From the NCBI GenBank assembly GCA_004963905.1, contig SUGL01000015.1, positions 1 to 64,000 of the forward strand: a DNA stretch of 64,000 nucleotides. The letters are read 5' to 3'. Below the pieces are notes generated by a model, which was given only the letters and a program-made list of their open reading frames with translations, did no database searches and was not told the DNA's origin. Source of the stretch: Mesorhizobium sp. (GTDB taxonomy: Bacteria; Pseudomonadota; Alphaproteobacteria; Rhizobiales; Rhizobiaceae). The position numbers and the translations under genes are program-made. Shown here piece by piece: positions 26,450-35,733 of the stretch. Position 1 is the first letter of the stretch. Every line of letters starts with the position of its first letter.

Positions 26450-27415
26450 ATGATGGCCGAGGTTCTGAACTCCGTCGTAGACTCGATCGGTCGAACTCCA
26501 TTGGTCCGGCTCGACAGGCTGACGGCGCAGGCGGGCGTCAAGGGCGGAATCCTCGCCAAGCTGGAATATCTCAATCCGGGCTTTTCGAAGAAGGATCGCG
26601 CGGCGCTTGGAATAATCGAGGAAGCCGAAAGATCCGGTGCCATCAAACCGGGACAAACGGTGGTCGAGTTGACCTCCGGAAACATGGGCACCGGCCTCGC
26701 CATCATCTGTGCGGTCAGGGGCTACCCCTTCGTCGCGGTGATGTCGAAGGGCAACTCCGAAGAGCGCGCACGGATGATGACGGCGCTCGGCGCGGAAGTG
26801 ATTCTGGTGGACCAACTGCCAGGGTCGGTGCCGGGGCAGGTATCAGGTGGCGATCTGGCGCTCGTCGAGCAGACCGCCAGGGCGGTGACGGCTGAACGGG
26901 GCGCGTATCGCGCCGATCAGTTCCATCGCGACGGGAATTGGCTTGCGCACTATCACGGGACCGGGCCGGAAATCTGGGACGCCAGTCATGGCGCCGTCGA
27001 TGCATTCGTCGACTTCGTCGGCTCGGGCGGAACATATGCGGGGGTAGCGAGGGCGCTCAAGGAACGCAATCCCCTGATCAAGTGCTTCATCGTCGAGCCT
27101 GAGGGCGCCGCGGCCGCCGCGGGAGAGAGGGTCACCCAACCCGAACACCCCATTCAAGGCGGCGGCTATGCCATGCCGGATCTGGCATTCCTGAACAACG
27201 CGCCGATCGACGGCTATCTTCAGGTTTCCGGTGACGAGGCACGTCAGGCCACGCGCTTGCTCGCGCGCAGCGAAGGCATTTTCGGCGGTTTCTCTTCCGG
27301 AGCGAATGTGGCCGCGGCGCTGCGTCTTCTGAACGGCGATCAATCGGGCAAGACGATAGCCATCGTCATTTGCGACTCCGGGCTGAAGTACCTTTCGACC
27401 GACCTCTGGAGCTAA
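26450..27415 (+). CDS. Cysteine-synthase-like PLP enzyme
   Basis: 321 residues of fold-type II (CysK/CBS family). The N-terminal SIGRTPLVRLDRL, the PLP-lysine region NPGFSKKDRAALGII, the phosphate loop TSGNMGTGLA and EGIFGGFSSGANVAAAL are present. Several positions differ from housekeeping CysK: SKKDR instead of SVKDR, SGNMG instead of SGNTG, and MSKGNSEERARMM. A specialised role is therefore likely rather than bulk cysteine synthesis. The ribosome site AGGAGA is followed by ATGATG, so either ATG could be used. It lies 25 bases after pyrD. Confidence 0.82.
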   Translation: MMAEVLNSVVDSIGRTPLVRLDRLTAQAGVKGGILAKLEYLNPGFSKKDRAALGIIEEAERSGAIKPGQTVVELTSGNMGTGLAIICAVRGYPFVAVMSKGNSEERARMMTALGAEVILVDQLPGSVPGQVSGGDLALVEQTARAVTAERGAYRADQFHRDGNWLAHYHGTGPEIWDASHGAVDAFVDFVGSGGTYAGVARALKERNPLIKCFIVEPEGAAAAAGERVTQPEHPIQGGGYAMPDLAFLNNAPIDGYLQVSGDEARQATRLLARSEGIFGGFSSGANVAAALRLLNGDQSGKTIAIVICDSGLKYLSTDLWS

Positions 27416-27445
27416 GAGGCAACGCCTCTGTCCGCAACAAAGGCG

Positions 27446-28783
27446 CTAAAACGCCGTGCGTACCCTGAGCCGCAGCACCGCCAGCAGGCTCAATCCGCGC
27501 ACCAGCAGGAAGACGTGAAGTGCCGCCCACAGGCCGCTGTTGCCGAAGGCCGGCGCCAGCGTGATGAGGGCGGCGCTGAAGGCGAGGAACGACAGCAGCA
27601 TCATGTTGCGCATGTCGCGCGACCAAGTGGCGCCGATGAAGACGCCGTCCATCTGGAAGGCCAGCACGCCGCTCAGCGCGGTGAAGGCGGCCCAGGGCAG
27701 ATAGGCGTCGGCTGCAACGCGCACATCCGCCGAGGTCGTCACCAGCGCCACCAGATTGGCGCCAGCCGTCAGCAGAACGAGACTGGCGACTGCCGCAAGG
27801 CCAAAACCCCAGATCAGCGTCAGCCGCACGGCCTGCCGGAACGGTGTGGCCGCCTGCGCGCCGATGGCGCGGCCGGCCAATTGCTCCGCGGCGGTGGCAA
27901 AACCGTCGAGGAAATAGCCGGCGACGAGGAAGAAGTTCATCAGTACGGCGTTGGCGGCGAGCGTCACCGTGCCGAACTGCGCGCCCTGCCTGGTGAACAG
28001 CGCGAAGGCGGCGAGCAGCGAGAAGGAGCGGATCATGATGTCGCGGTTGAGCGACAGCATGCGCCTGTAGGCCGGCAGGTCGAGGATGCGTCGGCGCGAC
28101 GGCCGCTCCAGCCTGCGGAAGCGGCTGAGCACGATGGCTAGGCCAAGCAGCATCGCCAGGAACTCGCCGGTGACGGTCGCCCAGGCGACGCCGGCAACGC
28201 CCCAGCCGAGCTCGAGGCCGAGCAGGAAACAGAGCAGGATGTTGATGCCGTTGAGCACGGCCTGCAACATCAGGCCCAGCCCGCCTTCGCCACGCCCCAG
28301 CACGTAGCCCAATATGGCGTAGTTGACGAGCGAGAAGGGCGCGGCAAGCAGCCTGATGCGGATATAGACCGACATCGCCGCGCTGACGCGCGGCTCGGCA
28401 TTCATGAACCACTGGCCGGCCACGGCAAGCAGCGGCGCAAGGGCGGCAAGAATGACGCCGGCGACGACCGCGATCAGCACGGCGCGCCAGAGAACGGCCT
28501 GTTCCTCCAATTGATCGCCGCGCCCGAAGGCCTGTGCGACGAGGCCGGTGGTGCCGGAGCGCAGGAAGTTGAAGGTGGTGAAGACGACGTCGAACACCAG
28601 CGAGCCCGCGGCCAGACCGCCGAGCAGTGCGGCATCGCCGAACTGGCCGACCACCGCGGTATCGACGATGCCGAGCAGCGGCGTCGTCAGATAGGCAAGC
28701 GTCATCGGCACCGCAATCGCCAGCACCGAGCGATTGGTGACGTCGAAGGATCTGGCGTTGATCTGGGTCGCACCCTTGTCCAA
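27446..28783 (-). CDS. MATE-family efflux transporter (DinF type)
   Basis: An inner-membrane exporter of about 445 residues with twelve hydrophobic segments. SVLAIAVPMTLAYLTTPLLG starts helix 1 and GIVDTAVVGQFGDAALLGGL is the family signature. The likely start is TTG 28783, preceded by AAGG at nine bases. An in-frame ATG at 28873 would add a 30-residue tail without family resemblance. Substrates are unknown; cation-coupled drug or organic-cation export is usual. It is divergent from the deacetylase-family gene. Confidence 0.83.
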   Translation of the reverse strand: MDKGATQINARSFDVTNRSVLAIAVPMTLAYLTTPLLGIVDTAVVGQFGDAALLGGLAAGSLVFDVVFTTFNFLRSGTTGLVAQAFGRGDQLEEQAVLWRAVLIAVVAGVILAALAPLLAVAGQWFMNAEPRVSAAMSVYIRIRLLAAPFSLVNYAILGYVLGRGEGGLGLMLQAVLNGINILLCFLLGLELGWGVAGVAWATVTGEFLAMLLGLAIVLSRFRRLERPSRRRILDLPAYRRMLSLNRDIMIRSFSLLAAFALFTRQGAQFGTVTLAANAVLMNFFLVAGYFLDGFATAAEQLAGRAIGAQAATPFRQAVRLTLIWGFGLAAVASLVLLTAGANLVALVTTSADVRVAADAYLPWAAFTALSGVLAFQMDGVFIGATWSRDMRNMMLLSFLAFSAALITLAPAFGNSGLWAALHVFLLVRGLSLLAVLRLRVRTAF

Positions 28784-28904
28784 GGACTGCTGCCTTAATT
28801 GTTGCGGCTTGATCGAAGAGCCGATGTGCCCCAGTTTGCCGCTGCCGCGCAATCGCCATCCGGTGACGGCCAACCGAATTCCAGCTCTGGCGCAGGCCGC
28901 CCAT

Positions 28905-29807
28905 ATGGCTTTGCAGATCGTCCACCATCCCGACTACGACGCCGGCTTTGCCGTCAACCACCGCTTTCCGATGAGCAAGTATCCCTTGCTGATGGCGGCC
29001 TTGCTCGCCCGCGGCCTGGCAGCGCCGGAAGCGCTTTCGATGCCGGAACCGGCGCCGGCGGCGTGGCTGAAGCTCGCGCATGCGGCCGACTATGTCGACC
29101 AGGTGCTTGCTTGCGAGGTGCCGTCGAGGATCGAGCGCGAGATCGGCTTTCCGGTCGGCCAGCGGGTGTCGCTCAGGGCTCAGCTTGCCACCGCCGGCAC
29201 GGTGCTCGCGGCAAGGCTGGCGCTGAAACACGGCATCGCCTGCAACGCCGCAGGCGGCAGCCATCATGCCAGGCGCGCGCAAGGCGCGGGCTTCTGCACT
29301 TTCAACGACGTGGCCGTCGCGTCGCTGGCACTGCTTCTCGAGCGCGCAGTCGAAAACATCCTGATCGTCGATCTCGACGTGCATCAGGGCGACGGCACGG
29401 CGGACATCCTGAAGGATGAACCCCGCGCCTTCACCTTCTCCATGCACGGCGAGCGCAACTATCCGCTGCGCAAGATCGCCTCCGATCTCGATGTCGCCTT
29501 GCCCGACGGCACCGGCGATGCCGCCTATCTCGACCGGCTCGGCGCCATCCTGCCGGACCTATCGGCAGGCAGGCGATGGGATATCGTCTTCTACAATGCC
29601 GGCGTCGATGTCCATGCAGAGGACCGGCTCGGCCGGCTGTCGTTGACGGATGACGGCCTGCGCGCCCGCGACAAGGCGGTGATCGGCCATTTCCGCGCTC
29701 GCGGCATCCCGCTGTGCGGCGTCATCGGCGGCGGCTATTCGACCGACGTGCCGGCGCTTGCCCAGCGCCATGCCATCCTGTTCGAGGTCGCGGCAGCCTA
29801 TGGCTAG
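28905..29807 (+). CDS. Histone deacetylase family / acetoin utilisation type amidohydrolase
   Basis: A 300-residue zinc-dependent deacetylase fold. GGSHHARRAQGAGFCTFNDV includes the catalytic His pair. LIVDLDVHQGDGTADIL supplies the zinc-binding Asp and His. NAGVDVHAEDRLG gives the second Asp, and GVIGGGYSTD is the C-terminal loop. The bacterial substrate is probably an acetylated polyamine or small amide rather than histone. ATG 28905 (MALQIVHHPDYDAGF) fits the family start. Confidence 0.9.
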   Translation: MALQIVHHPDYDAGFAVNHRFPMSKYPLLMAALLARGLAAPEALSMPEPAPAAWLKLAHAADYVDQVLACEVPSRIEREIGFPVGQRVSLRAQLATAGTVLAARLALKHGIACNAAGGSHHARRAQGAGFCTFNDVAVASLALLLERAVENILIVDLDVHQGDGTADILKDEPRAFTFSMHGERNYPLRKIASDLDVALPDGTGDAAYLDRLGAILPDLSAGRRWDIVFYNAGVDVHAEDRLGRLSLTDDGLRARDKAVIGHFRARGIPLCGVIGGGYSTDVPALAQRHAILFEVAAAYG

Positions 29808-29816
29808 CTCACCAGG

Positions 29817-30080
29817 CTACTTCCTGTAGCTGGCGATCCTGAGCAGGATGAAGGCCGGCACGACGATCGCGGCACCAAGCAGGATATAGCCCAGGAAGCG
29901 GTCGATGGCGTGGAAGCCGAGATTCCACAAATCGACGAAGAACTGGCGGATGCCATAGAACACATCCATCGGGCTCCAGCCGAAGGCGTGCATGACGAGG
30001 CCGACGAGGAAGGAAACCACCAGCAGCTTCACGAGCACCCTGAGTGGCGTATCGCCGAGGAAGCGTGTCAGTGCGGACAA
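29817..30080 (-). CDS. Small membrane protein, DUF6460 type
   Basis: 87 residues with two hydrophobic segments (VLVKLLVVSFLVGLVMHAFG and YILLGAAIVVPAFILLRIAS) separated by an aromatic stretch (DVFYGIRQFFVDLWNLGFHA). The start is TTG 30080, five bases after GGAGAA. Longer in-frame starts lack a ribosome site. It is convergent with the deacetylase gene with a nine-base gap. Function unknown; the family name is from memory. Confidence 0.72.
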   Translation of the reverse strand: MSALTRFLGDTPLRVLVKLLVVSFLVGLVMHAFGWSPMDVFYGIRQFFVDLWNLGFHAIDRFLGYILLGAAIVVPAFILLRIASYRK

Positions 30081-30274
30081 GGCCGTTCTCCGGTTCGAGC
30101 TGCTCCGATTCGGAAGCGCGACTTCAGAAATACGCACTTGGTGGTTTGGCATCAAGCTGGGCGGCGCCATTGTCGGCCCGCGTATGACCCTGGCGGGCGT
30201 CGAAAACATATCCAAGGTCTCGCGACGAGAGCCGATTGCTAGAGGCCCGGCCATCATGGTAACGAGGCTGCTGC

Positions 30275-30348
30275 GCGGGTATGATGTAATGGTAGCCTGT
30301 CAGCTTCCCAAGCTGAACGCGCGGGTTCGATTCCCGCTACCCGCTCCA
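30275..30348 (+). tRNA. tRNA-Gly (anticodon CCC)
   Basis: The acceptor stem GCGGGTA (30275-30281) pairs with TACCCGC (30338-30344), followed by discriminator T and encoded CCA. The D-arm region is TGATGTAATGGTAGCC. The anticodon stem TCAGC/GCTGA encloses loop TTCCCAA with anticodon CCC. The T-arm is GCGGG-TTCGATT-CCCGC. It reads GGG codons. The 3' end lies nine bases from the stop of the frameshifted helicase/phospholipase-D gene, a typical boundary for acquired DNA. Confidence 0.95.
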
Positions 30349-30357
30349 AGCACTCGT

Positions 30358-33300
30358 CTATTCCCGCGATCCCTCGCGCTCGGGCTTCCTGCGAAGGGCC
30401 TCCACTTCCTTCCAGGCGTTGCCCACATGGATCGCGGCATCCTTGCCGCGATAGAGGAACGAAACCTCGTGCCGCTGGAAATCGCTGTCGCGATCCCGAA
30501 GGGCAGACAGCCAGTTGAAGGAGCCCTCGACGATCCAGCTTTCATCGACCGTCAAGGTCTTATTGTGAGCGCCGTACCAGGGCCCATACTTCGGCTCCGC
30601 TCGCGCGCAGGATGTCGATTGCCATGACGGTCCTGGGCAACAACAGACGGCGATCATCGCCGCAGTTGAGATAGTGGTCGTAGGCGACGACGATGCGGGG
30701 GCCGCCTCGACGCGACAGCAGCAGGGACGCCAGGTCGTCCGCCTCGATAGCCTTGTTCGACAGGTAGGGCGACACGATAAGGACTCGCTCGTTGGCTTCG
30801 CCGATGGCCCGGCGCAACACGTCGCGATGAGCTCCGAGATCGTTGAGACGTTCCAGCTCCGAGCGGCCTTCCTTCCGCACGATCGGGCTGATGGGCTCGA
30901 TATCGGTGATCTCGTTCTCCGGCGCGGCGAGCAGATAGGCCCCGAGCAGGCCGGACGACAGCGCCCTCTGTTCCGGCCGGAACAGCCTGATGTCGCCGAA
31001 GACCAGGAAGCTTTCTTTCGCGCGGGATACCGCGACGTTGAGCATGGAAACACCGCGGTCGAAGAACATGCCGCCGGAATGGCCGGCGCTGTAGACCGGC
31101 GAGAACAGGACCACGTCTTTTTCCGCTCCCTGCAGCGCGTGGACGGTGCCTACGGTGATGTTCTCGTCGCCGAGACCTGCTTTCTTCAGCTCTTGGCGCA
31201 ACACTGCGATCTGGGCGCGGAAGGGCGTGACGATGGCGACCACATCGCCCAGCCTTTTGGCTCGGTGATGGCCGACGAGTTCCGCCCTCCGGCGGCCCAG
31301 CCAGTCGGCGATGACGCTCGCCTCGTCGGCATTGGTCCAGCTCAGGCCTGCGCGCGTGGCGATGCCGGGCACATGGGCGTAGCCCAGCGGCGGCAAGGGG
31401 TAGTCGCCGTCGGGACGCATAGGCTTCAGGGCGCCACGATAGGCAAGCTCGTTGCAGTAGGCGATGACCGAGGCGCGGCACCGCCAATGCTCCTCCAGGA
31501 ACAGCCCTCGGTGCGGCGGTGCGGCGAAGGCCGTGGCCGCCTGCGCCATCGCCATCATGGACCCTTCCGAGGCGAGCATGCCGTTGCGCTCCAGCAGAGG
31601 CTTCTCCCCGTCCAGGCTCCATTTGGCCAGATTGCCGAAATCGGTACCGGTATCGATGCCCCAGACGGGTTCTAGCTGCTGTGTGTCCCCGACCACCAAC
31701 GCCCTGTGGGCAAAGGCGAACAGCGCGCCGCCGACCTGCGGCGACACCTGCCCCGCCTCGTCGACGATCAGCAGGTCGATGAAGCCGATCAGCGGCTGGC
31801 TGGCGCCGTCGAAGTAGTCGAACAGACGCGGCGCGGTGTAAGCGGTCGACACCAGGCAGGGCGTCAGCTTGGCGAACCGCCGCCAGCGCCGCTCGCACAT
31901 GTCCCGACTGCGGCCGATGAAGGTCTTGTCGCTGCGGGCGAGCGCCTCCGCCGTTTCGATCAGCCAGCGGCCCTCCCAATAGCGGGCGGCGAGATGGAAC
32001 AACTCGGGACGGACAATCGTATCGAGCCGGGCCTCGATGCGCTCCGGCACCTCGGCGATCTCGTCGATGGCGGTGGCCGGCAGAAGGGGCTTCAGCGACG
32101 CCATCCACCCTTCCCAGCCGGCAACGATGTTCTGCTTGGCGGCAATGGCAGCTTCACGCGCGCTGGCGGTGTCATCCAGCCAACGGCGCAAGGCCGGCGC
32201 GTTCAGAACCGTCTGCCAGTTCCAGGCAGAATCGGCCAATCCCTTGGAGTCGAGGAAGGAATATGCGTGCGCCCATAGCCGCCTCTTTACCGGCGGCAGC
32301 CAGGACAGGAGCGATTCGATGAGAGAACCCTGGATCAGCCGCAGAGCCTCATGGCCGTGACGTTTGAACTCGTCCAGCCATCCCCGCTCCCTTTCGGCTT
32401 CTGCCCGCAGCCGCTCGATGTCGCGCTGGGTCGGGAGCGCGCCGCCAGGCGAAAGGGCGAGCAGGTCGCGATGCCGGCCGCATGCGACCCTCAGAGTTTC
32501 GGCCTTGGCCGATAGGGCTTCTCGCAGGGTCTCGACCGCCTGCGCCATGTCGGCAGGCTGGCGCCCCGCCCAGAGGGCAAACCGGGTTTGCCAGTAAGAC
32601 ATGGCGCGGTTGACATAGGCTGCATTCTCCATGCGCCCCGGCAGCCCCTTCCAGGGCTGCCCATGCGTCTTGCACCAGGCGAAGGCAAGCTCGTCCTTGA
32701 TGCCCTTCTCGGCCTCCGAGATCGAGGGCAGATAGAGCCCGTACTGGCTGAAGTCGGGCAGCCAGCGTTCGGCCAGCGGCAATCCAGCCAGTGGATGCGT
32801 CTTCGGCAGCGACGCGCGTGCGAACGTGTCGAGAATATTGGTGATGGCCTTGTTGTTGGTGGAGCTGGCCAGGATGACGGGCGGCTCGCCGTTGCGTTCC
32901 AGCGCGCGCTCCACCCACAAGGACGCGACGAGGCTCTGGATGAAGGTGGTCTTTCCCGTGCCGGGTGGACCGTTGACCGCCACGATCTCGTCGTCGGCGG
33001 CGGCCAGCACGGCACCCAGCGACTGGCGCTGGCTGCGATTGAGGGGAAAGCCGCCGCCCATCTGTCCGAGATGGTGGCGCGCCGCGGCATTTTCGCCCAC
33101 GACGGTGGCGGTCACGTCGCGCGCCGGCGGCGGCGCCGCGAAGCGAGCAAGCAATGGCGGGACGTCATCGTCCTCGCGATCGATCAGAAACTCGTAGATG
33201 TTCCGGATTGGCCCGCTCGTATCGGGAGGCCGGGAACCATGGGCGACGAACGGGCCCAGATCCGCATACCGCTCCGGAACCCAGCTGCCGGGATTGCCGC

Positions 33301-33820
33301 CAAAAAGGCGGGAGAACATCTTGGTGACATAGGTCCAGAATTCCGGCCAGCCGGCATCTCCCGGCGGAAGAGGATTGCGGGTGCGGTATTCGTCTTCCGC
33401 CGCGACCGAGGAGAATGTCTGCGTTCCGGACGCCAGCGGCGCGAGCACAGCCCGGTCCACGATGATCGGATCCGTCTGCTCGCCGGGAAGAGAGAGCACG
33501 CCGCCCCGGTCGACGCTGACGCACAGCCACAACGGCACCCGGGTCCGCTTCGCGGCGATGAAGGCGGCCGAATGCTCGCGCTCCGGCTCGAGCACCGTCA
33601 CGGCGACGAGCAGTTCGATGGAGGTCAATTCCTCGCGCTCCCTGGCGGAAAGGCCGGCCTCCGCGTCCCGCCACACCGCCTCGAGCGTTTCCGGTCCAAT
33701 CCAACCTGCGGCCAATTCGACGCGCGAGCAGGGATGGAGCGCAAGGGATTCGGGATCGACATGCCTGACGCCGTCAAGAAGGGCGGAGCGCCAGTATCGC
33801 AGCAGAGCGCGCAAGACCAT
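30358..33820 (-). pseudogene. Frameshifted SF1 (UPF1-like) helicase fused to a phospholipase-D nuclease, type II Mokosh-like
   Basis: A COG1112-type helicase with C-terminal PLD domain. Walker A GPPGTGKTT lies near residue 285, DEAGQ near 686 and GDTQQLEPV near 711. GTVHALQGAEKD is near 898 and AVSRAKESF near 932. The main frame stops at 30560 (VWALVRRSQ). The adjacent frame continues with the PLD motif HNKTLTVD and EGSFNW and stops at 30358. Removing one G from GGGCCC at 30580-30585 joins the frames into a 1153-residue protein reading VWPWYGAHNKTL. ATG 33820 (MVLRALLRYW) is preferred. The architecture matches the single-gene anti-phage Mokosh type II protein MkoC; the assignment is from domain order and memory. 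A sequencing error or a programmed shift is possible. Confidence 0.75.
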
Positions 33821-34009
33821 AGCTATGGCGAATCCCCCAGATGGCGGGAACCGAACAGCTGGCACTCCTGATGGCCCGCGTCCGGCAGAAGTCTCAGGCA
33901 ATGACCGGATAACCGAGGATTTCGACGTCCTCCTTCTCTGCGACCAGCCGCACGTGTCGATCGTCGAGCGCGAACGCATGACTTGTCGCCGCGCTATGCC
34001 GGCACAGGT

Positions 34010-34155
34010 TCAGGCCGCGGTCCGGTCTTCTACCTCCAGTCCTTCTGCACAAGAGAACTCGGACAGATTGTTGGTGGCAAGGGTCAGGTTGCGCGCTTTT
34101 AACTGACCTGCGATCGGCACGGCATCTTCCATATACGGTCCAGCAACCGGGTCTC
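34010..34155 (-). pseudogene. C-terminal remnant of a VapC-type PIN-domain toxin
   Basis: A short frame ends MEDAVPIAGQLKARNLTLAT, then NNLSEFSCAEGLEVEDRTAA and a TGA at 34010. This is the usual VapC end (IAGQ, LTLvTNN, EF, glvVEDW). The N-terminal acidic residues of the PIN site are absent and no VapB is seen. It is therefore a decayed toxin-antitoxin fragment in the accessory patch beside the tRNA. The remaining bases to 33821 carry only a short unassigned frame ending at 33894 (EILGYPVIA). Confidence 0.6.
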
Positions 34156-34210
34156 GCCCATCCGGGCAAGACCCTAATCCAGCGAGCGCGGGTCGTCGAC
34201 AGTTGTCGCC

Positions 34211-34546
34211 TCAGAGGTAGAAGCCGATCCAGACGCGGCGGCGCCAGCAGCGGACATGACGCCGGCCATAGCGCCAGTAGCGGCGGCAGACCCGTCTCCA
34301 AACGCGCCGCCGGCGGCGACGGTAATACCGATCGCGGTAGTATCGACGGCGGTAGTAGTACTGAGCCGGCTGCAGCAGATCCTGGTCATCCTCCTCGGAG
34401 ATGGCCGGATCGGGCTTGTCCAATTCGTCGAGAATTCCGTTGCCTTCGGGAATGCCGGCAACCGCCCTGCTCGGCCCCGCCAGGCTTGCAAACGCTGCCG
34501 CCCCCGCAACGCCAAGCATTCCAGTCAGAAACAACCGACGTTCCAT
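34211..34546 (-). CDS. Secreted protein with twin-arginine-like signal and Arg/Tyr-rich tail
   Basis: 111 residues. The N-terminus MERRLFLTGMLGVAGAAAFA resembles a Tat signal, with cleavage probably after SRAVA near residue 30. An acidic linker (DELDKPDPAISEEDDQD) follows. The last 50 residues are dominated by Arg, Tyr and Trp (YYYRRRYYRDRYYRRRRRR and WRRVCRRYWRYGRRHVRC). GGGAGG lies five bases before the ATG, so translation is well supported. The function is unknown; the strongly basic tail could bind nucleic acid, lipopolysaccharide or another envelope polyanion. Confidence 0.78.
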   Translation of the reverse strand: MERRLFLTGMLGVAGAAAFASLAGPSRAVAGIPEGNGILDELDKPDPAISEEDDQDLLQPAQYYYRRRYYRDRYYRRRRRRVWRRVCRRYWRYGRRHVRCWRRRVWIGFYL

Positions 34547-34648
34547 CGAAACCTCCCGAGCTGTTGAGCATCGGCAGCCCTTCCCTCACCGCATCAGGCT
34601 CAGCGAGCCGCCGATCGGTTTGAACGTGCAAGTAGCATTCTCGTTCCA

Positions 34649-35638
34649 TTACCCCACTTCTCGCAAAATGAAGTCGTGCAGCATCTTGGCGGCGGGCGAG
34701 AGCACGCGGTTCTTGACCGTGATCAGGCTGTAGGGCCTGACCTCGATGTCGAATTCGGTCTGCACGACGTCGATCGCTCCCGACAGCCCGTCGGCGCTCT
34801 GGATGAACTTGGCCACCTGGACCGAAACGGGGGCGATGGCGTCGGATTGCGCCACCATCACCAGCGTCAAGAGCAGCGAAGAGGTGTTGAGGATGCGGTC
34901 GGGAAGCGGGATGTTGCGGTTCAGGAAATTGCTTTCCATCGCCTGGCGCAGCGGCGAGCCGCCGGACTGGAAGACCCAGTCATAGGCGGCCGTCTCCTCC
35001 AGACCGACCATCTTGCCGCTGGCGAGCGGATGGCCGCGGCGCACGATCAGGCAAGCCTTCTCGATGCCGATGACGCGCGATTCGAACAGCCGCGGGTTGA
35101 GGTCGTCGGGGATGCGGGCGATGATGAAATCGTGGCGCGACGCGATCAGCTCGCGGGCGAGCACGTTCGAGGTCTCGACCTGCATGGTGATCTCGATGCG
35201 CGGGTAGATGCGGCGGATCTCACGAATCGCCGGCACGGCCAATTCGATCGCCGGCGCGGTCACGGCGCCGAGGAACACCGAGCCGCCCTTGCCGGCCTTG
35301 AGTTCCGAAATCTCGCGATCGGCCTCGCGCATCTCGAGCAGAATCGAGCGGGCGCGCCTGGCGAGCGCCTGACCGTAAGGGGTCAGCGTCACGCCGCGCG
35401 GCAGGCGCTCGCACAACTTAACGTCGAGCACCGCCTCCATCTCGGCGATCATGCGCGAGGCGGCCGGTTGGGAGATGTTCATGACCTGGGCGGCGGCGCT
35501 CACCCGTCCGTGATCGTCGAGCGCGGCGATCATGCGCATATGGCGCAGGCTCAAGCCGCTGCGCAGAAGCGTCTCCCCGTCTCCCGGGAGCTTCTCGTAA
35601 CTTACTGAAATCGCATCAGGATCGCGCAGCGCCGCCAT
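34649..35638 (-). CDS. gbpR: LysR-family regulator of the chvE sugar-binding locus
   Basis: A 329-residue LysR regulator. The helix-turn-helix SLRHMRMIAALDDHGRVSAA followed by AQVMNISQPAASRMIAEMEA lies at about 30-85. The effector domain follows, with AIELAVPAIREIRRIYPRIE. ATG 35638 (MAALRDPDAISVSYEKLPG) is preferred to 35776 because the longer frame crosses the promoter region. Divergent from chvE, the position and type match GbpR of Agrobacterium, which controls chvE in response to sugars. Confidence 0.87.
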   Translation of the reverse strand: MAALRDPDAISVSYEKLPGDGETLLRSGLSLRHMRMIAALDDHGRVSAAAQVMNISQPAASRMIAEMEAVLDVKLCERLPRGVTLTPYGQALARRARSILLEMREADREISELKAGKGGSVFLGAVTAPAIELAVPAIREIRRIYPRIEITMQVETSNVLARELIASRHDFIIARIPDDLNPRLFESRVIGIEKACLIVRRGHPLASGKMVGLEETAAYDWVFQSGGSPLRQAMESNFLNRNIPLPDRILNTSSLLLTLVMVAQSDAIAPVSVQVAKFIQSADGLSGAIDVVQTEFDIEVRPYSLITVKNRVLSPAAKMLHDFILREVG

Positions 35639-35670
35639 GATTTCCCAGCCTCTCCGCCAGTTCTTACCGC

Positions 35671-35733
35671 ATGCTAAATCATACCAGTTTCGGTATAGCA
35701 ACCACCAAAGATCGCATTTGACAGTTATGTCAA
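35671..35733. promoter_or_regulatory. Two dyads in the gbpR-chvE divergent region, possible operators
   Basis: ATACC (35681-35685) and GGTAT (35692-35696) form a LysR-like dyad, extended outward by GCTA and TAGC. Downstream, TTGACA-GTTA-TGTCAA (35718-35733) is a perfect 6-4-6 palindrome that could be an operator or overlap a -35 element. Both sit within 100 bases of the gbpR start and 200 of chvE. Binding by GbpR is inferred. Confidence 0.45.

Noticed and set aside
27366..29447. 693-residue minus-strand frame across the MATE and deacetylase genes
   Set aside because: It is an out-of-frame shadow of the MATE gene and antisense to the deacetylase gene, and has no domain.
30300..34210. Integrase or tRNA-derived direct repeat marking an integrated element
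   Set aside because: No integrase or transposase frame is present, and I could not see a copy of the tRNA 3' end on the far side by eye.
33894..34301. 135-residue minus-strand frame in the accessory patch
   Set aside because: Most of it is out of frame with the VapC remnant. Only its last 25 or so residues look protein-like and I could not assign them.
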